This document shows, piece by piece, positions 61,632 to 64,000 of a stretch of DNA of 64,000 bases (within the stretch, counting starts at the first letter, position 1; each line of letters opens with the position of its first letter). The notes under the pieces were generated by a model. The model saw only the letters and a list, made by a program, of their open reading frames with translations, made no database searches and was not told the origin of the DNA. The stretch covers positions 1 through 64,000 of the forward strand of contig NZ_JAHESC010000005.1 in the NCBI RefSeq assembly GCF_018598185.1, written 5' to 3'. The stretch is from Dawidia soli (GTDB lineage: Bacteria > Bacteroidota > Bacteroidia > Cytophagales > Cyclobacteriaceae). Position numbers and translations under genes: made by a program.

Positions 61632-62039
61632 CTAACGCTTGGCGCTCAAACTTGCGCCAGTTGTCGAGGCTTCGCGCATGATCTTTTCCTTGTGCGACGC
61701 GCCCCATTCGGCCAGTGCCTGGATCACTTGTTTCAGGCTCTCGCTATAGGGCATTAGCTCATACAGCACTACGGCGGGCGATTCGCTGGTGACGGTTCGT
61801 TTTACAAAGCCATTCAGCTCCATATCCTTCAGCTCATTCGAGAGTACGCGCGCCGAGATGCCGGTGATGAGGCGCTGTAATTCATTAAAGCGTTTGCCGC
61901 CGTCGCTCAGGGATATAATGATCCGCAGCTTCCATTTCCCACCGATGGCATACAGGGCATCACTCACCGCTTCCAGGTGATTCATACACTCCCGTGTCGG
62001 CGGAAATACACCATGTGTACGTTCTGGGACTTCATTCAT
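61632..62039 (-). CDS. HxlR-family winged-helix regulator (second)
   Basis: 135 aa. 'MNHLEAVSDALYAIGGKWKL' starts the HxlR core after a 19-residue leader that holds Cys18 at the redox-sensor position. 'FNELQRLITGISARVLSNEL' is the recognition helix and 'KDMELNGFVKRTVTSESPAV' the wing. Divergent from the DoxX-like gene across a 36-bp perfect dyad, the clearest operator in the window. Confidence 0.93.
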   Translation of the reverse strand: MNEVPERTHGVFPPTRECMNHLEAVSDALYAIGGKWKLRIIISLSDGGKRFNELQRLITGISARVLSNELKDMELNGFVKRTVTSESPAVVLYELMPYSESLKQVIQALAEWGASHKEKIMREASTTGASLSAKR

Positions 62040-62065
62040 ACGATAAAGGGATTTAGCGCGGACCC

Positions 62066-62101
62066 GGTAACCTGAAGGTTAGTGCTAACCTCTTGGTTAC
62101 C
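62066..62101. promoter_or_regulatory. Nested perfect dyad, candidate HxlR operator
   Basis: GGTAACC-TGA-AGGTTAG-TG-CTAACCT-CTT-GGTTACC: outer and inner 7-bp arms are both perfect inverted repeats around one axis. It lies 26 bases before the hxlR start and 57 before the DoxX-like start, overlapping where a promoter should be. Confidence 0.75.
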
Positions 62102-62127
62102 ACCGGAGCTCCGGCTGCAAGATTACC

Positions 62128-62135
62128 TAATTTTG
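62128..62135 (+). promoter_or_regulatory. -7 element of the DoxX-like gene
   Basis: TAATTTTG (TAnnTTTG), 23 bases before the ATG at 62159 and 26 bases past the nested dyad. Confidence 0.45.
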
Positions 62136-62158
62136 CGCACTACTAACAGCTAAATAAA

Positions 62159-62524
62159 ATGAAAGTAAAACGTATTGTAACGATTGTAATGACGGTTCTG
62201 GCCGTGCTGATGACAGCCTTGAGTGGTACGATGAAATTAACGGGAAGTCCCGATGTCGTGCGTATGTTAAGCGCCATGGGAGTCACCAGGCTCATCCCGG
62301 TCCTGGGCATCCTGCAGTTGGTCTTTATCGGTCTGTTTGCTTATCCGCCGACGCTACGGATCGGCTTCATTCTGCTATCGTGCTACTACTCCGGCGCCCT
62401 CGCCACCGAGATCTTCCAGGGAACTACCTTTAATGCTCTCATACCGCTGGGGCTCATTTGGATCGCTGCATTCCTTCGTGATCGCGCGATCTTTCTGACG
62501 GAGAAGAAACAGATGCCTGCCTGA
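62159..62524 (+). CDS. DoxX-like membrane protein
   Basis: 121 aa with four membrane helices ('IVTIVMTVLAVLMTALSGTM', 'LIPVLGILQLVFIGLFAY', 'GFILLSCYYSGALATEIF', 'ALIPLGLIWIAAFLRDRAIF'). 'LSGTMKLTGSPDVVRMLSAM' is the DoxX-like signature. Family members are linked to thiol or quinone redox at the membrane, which fits control by a Cys-sensing HxlR protein encoded divergently. Confidence 0.88.
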   Translation: MKVKRIVTIVMTVLAVLMTALSGTMKLTGSPDVVRMLSAMGVTRLIPVLGILQLVFIGLFAYPPTLRIGFILLSCYYSGALATEIFQGTTFNALIPLGLIWIAAFLRDRAIFLTEKKQMPA

Positions 62525-62577
62525 CACCGGCGGCAGGCCGCATATGGCAGCCTCGACAAAGCTCTCATAGCTTCCCC

Positions 62578-62608
62578 AAAAGAAACTCCGTTTCGCGGAG
62601 TTTCTTTT
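62578..62608 (+). terminator. Rho-independent terminator
   Basis: Stem AAAAGAAACTCCG / CGGAGTTTCTTTT with a 5-base loop, 53 bases after the DoxX-like stop; A-run and T-run on the two arms make it able to work in both directions. Confidence 0.85.
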
Positions 62609-62674
62609 GCATCCTCGTTACACCGGGTGGTGTCTATATAGCGTTAAACGAAACGCAATACAAAAATACCCCCG

Positions 62675-63475
62675 ATGAAACACTCCCTGATCTATCTTTC
62701 TCTATCGTTGCTGCTATTGACCCGCTGCAGCTCGGACGACGACCATCAATCCGTCGAGGAAAAGCCCCGTCTTCTTTCCGTCGCCATGTCCATGGAACAT
62801 AACGACGGTACCTTTCGTCCCAGTTACACCCGCAGATTTATCTACTCGTCGGCCGGCCGTCTCGAACGCGAAGAATATGCGGGGTATGAAAGTGCAGAAG
62901 ATAAATTCTACGTCCTCTGGACCGATACTTTTACCTATGCCGGCGACGAGGTTGCCCGGATCGACCGTACCTACACCGAGGGCGAGCGGAGCGGCACCAC
63001 CCGGTACACGTACGACGATGAAGGCCGCATCTCGGCTATCCACTTAGACGACGGTACGCGTACCGACGTCACGGTCACATACGAAGATGGGGACACCATC
63101 AACGCGCTCTATGAGCAGGGCAACGGCCGCTGGTTCAAGTTTCGCATGGCGATGTCGGGCGACAACATTGTCTACGGCAAAACCATCGACGACTCCGGGC
63201 GGTTAGCCAACGAGACGTATTATGCGTATGATGAGCATACCAATCCCTACAGCCTGCTGGGCTTTACCGATATGTTCTTCGAGAATGCATCCCACAACAA
63301 CAGGATCCAGCAGAACACTACGTATTATACACCCCAGCAACCTACTTCGACACCCTACGCGCACGAGTATACGTACGACCAAGGTCTTCCGGTAAAACAG
63401 ACTATCCGGTACAAATCGCCGATCACGGGTAACCCAAGCGGCGTGATCCAGTGGGAGTTCGGCTATGAAGAGTAA
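62675..63475 (+). CDS. YD-repeat-like lipoprotein, 266 aa
   Basis: Leader MKHSLIYLSLSLLLLTRC with lipobox LTRC, mature protein starting CSSDDDHQS. The rest has repeated beta-hairpin units ('FIYSSAGRLEREEYAGY', 'YTYDDEGRISAIHLDDGTR', 'KTIDDSGRLANETYYAYDEH', 'HEYTYDQGLPVKQTIRYK') like Rhs/YD or DUF4595-type repeats. Likely surface protein; function unknown. Confidence 0.8.
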   Translation: MKHSLIYLSLSLLLLTRCSSDDDHQSVEEKPRLLSVAMSMEHNDGTFRPSYTRRFIYSSAGRLEREEYAGYESAEDKFYVLWTDTFTYAGDEVARIDRTYTEGERSGTTRYTYDDEGRISAIHLDDGTRTDVTVTYEDGDTINALYEQGNGRWFKFRMAMSGDNIVYGKTIDDSGRLANETYYAYDEHTNPYSLLGFTDMFFENASHNNRIQQNTTYYTPQQPTSTPYAHEYTYDQGLPVKQTIRYKSPITGNPSGVIQWEFGYEE

Positions 63476-63679
63476 CCAGGGTAAACGATAGATTCCGATA
63501 CATTCCGACGGACTGTGTCAGGGTCTTTTGCAATTATTGAACGGTTATCGCCAGTTATTAAACGGAGCAGTGTACTCACACCTGCTCCTTTACTTTTACG
63601 CGCCGTTATACCCGTCGAGGGGTATGTGAAACGTGTAGCCGGAAAAGTTACAGTGCAGAAACGATAAACCGTACTATAT

Positions 63680-64000
63680 ATGCAAAAACTGAGACTACTA
63701 TTGTTTTTACCACTGCTGTTGCTTGCCGGTAGCGCCTTTGCGCAGACCTGCTACAATATCGTGGGCTACTATCCTTCGTGGGTAGCCGGGGGAAGCGCGT
63801 ACATCAATTCTCCGTCCAAGATCGATTACAGCAAGTATACGCACATCTGCTATGCGTTCGTGATTCCCGGTACCGACGGTAACATCGGTGGTGTGGGCAA
63901 CGGCGCCGAACTGACGAACCTCGTGACCCGGGGGCATGCGGCCGGCGTAAAAGTGTTGCTGTCGGTAGGGGGGTGGCTGGATTCATCGCCCGGCAACACG
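63680..64000 (+). CDS. GH18 chitinase-like protein, N-terminal part
   Basis: The first 107 residues are in the window, open at the right edge. Signal peptide MQKLRLLLFLPLLLLAGSAFA, then CYNIVGYYPSWVAGGSAY, 'YTHICYAFVIPGTDG' and 'GVKVLLSVGGW', the SxGG motif of GH18 barrels. The catalytic DxxDxDxE motif would lie beyond 64000, so activity cannot be checked. Predicted to be a secreted chitinase, a second glycan-degrading function near the mannan locus. Confidence 0.88.
   Translation, partial: MQKLRLLLFLPLLLLAGSAFAQTCYNIVGYYPSWVAGGSAYINSPSKIDYSKYTHICYAFVIPGTDGNIGGVGNGAELTNLVTRGHAAGVKVLLSVGGWLDSSPGNT

Overview
The window is a stretch of chromosome from a fairly GC-rich Bacteroidota bacterium, most likely Cytophagales or Chitinophagales. 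The evidence is a gliding-motility gldA-gldF-gldG cluster, the long form of IspG, SusC/SusD proteins, many small lipoproteins, TlpA-type oxidoreductases, and promoters of the Bacteroidota type (TTTG, 18-19 bases, TAnnTTTG). I see no tRNA, rRNA, CRISPR array, prophage or intact insertion sequence.

Layout. 1-3300: end of an amidohydrolase, then corA and an mscS-type channel (coupled), and a trans-polyprenyl synthase. 3300-4560: AT-richer island with a 147-aa protein and a previously easy-to-miss 51-aa gene, then a 155-aa unknown. 4743-6206: periplasmic thiol-disulfide protein. 6492-12063: gldA, gldF, gldG, a DUF4340-like gene, dnaN. 12110-20059: mixed housekeeping genes (phosphoesterase, transglutaminase-like protein, MlaF/MlaE-type lipid ABC transporter, SDR, ispG, small membrane protein, MmcQ/YjbR). 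20142-25874: lipoprotein, REP-like repeats, an SRAP-fold protein that has lost its catalytic residues, YheT hydrolase, DinB/YfiT protein, TerC, alanine dehydrogenase. 26146-30781: fused alpha/beta 2-oxoacid dehydrogenase E1, a lipoprotein, a LuxE-like acyl-protein synthetase and a 41-aa lipoprotein. 31108-35090: valS with an in-frame TAG and an MFS transporter. 34844-37976: lineage-specific unknowns in AT-richer DNA.

38147-57707 is one co-directional polysaccharide utilisation locus for alpha-mannose glycans: a phosphomannose-isomerase-like protein, a sugar:H+ symporter, SusC, SusD, a LamG lipoprotein, GH92, GH38, an S1 sulfatase and a second GH92. Glycan would be bound and imported by SusCD, trimmed by the mannosidases and desulfated by the sulfatase; mannose would then enter by the symporter and be routed to fructose-6-phosphate. 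A canonical promoter and a perfect 10-bp inverted repeat sit at its head.

58032-64000: two HxlR redox-type regulators, each divergent from its likely target (an NmrA-like reductase and a DoxX-like protein), a HelD-type RNA-polymerase recycling ATPase, a lipoprotein and the start of a GH18 chitinase.

The most unusual items are the catalytically stripped SRAP protein (21529-22227), the amber codon in valS (31795-31797), the sulfatase-containing mannan locus with two variant GH92 enzymes, the nested 36-bp dyad between hxlR and doxX, and the 147-aa/51-aa gene pair.
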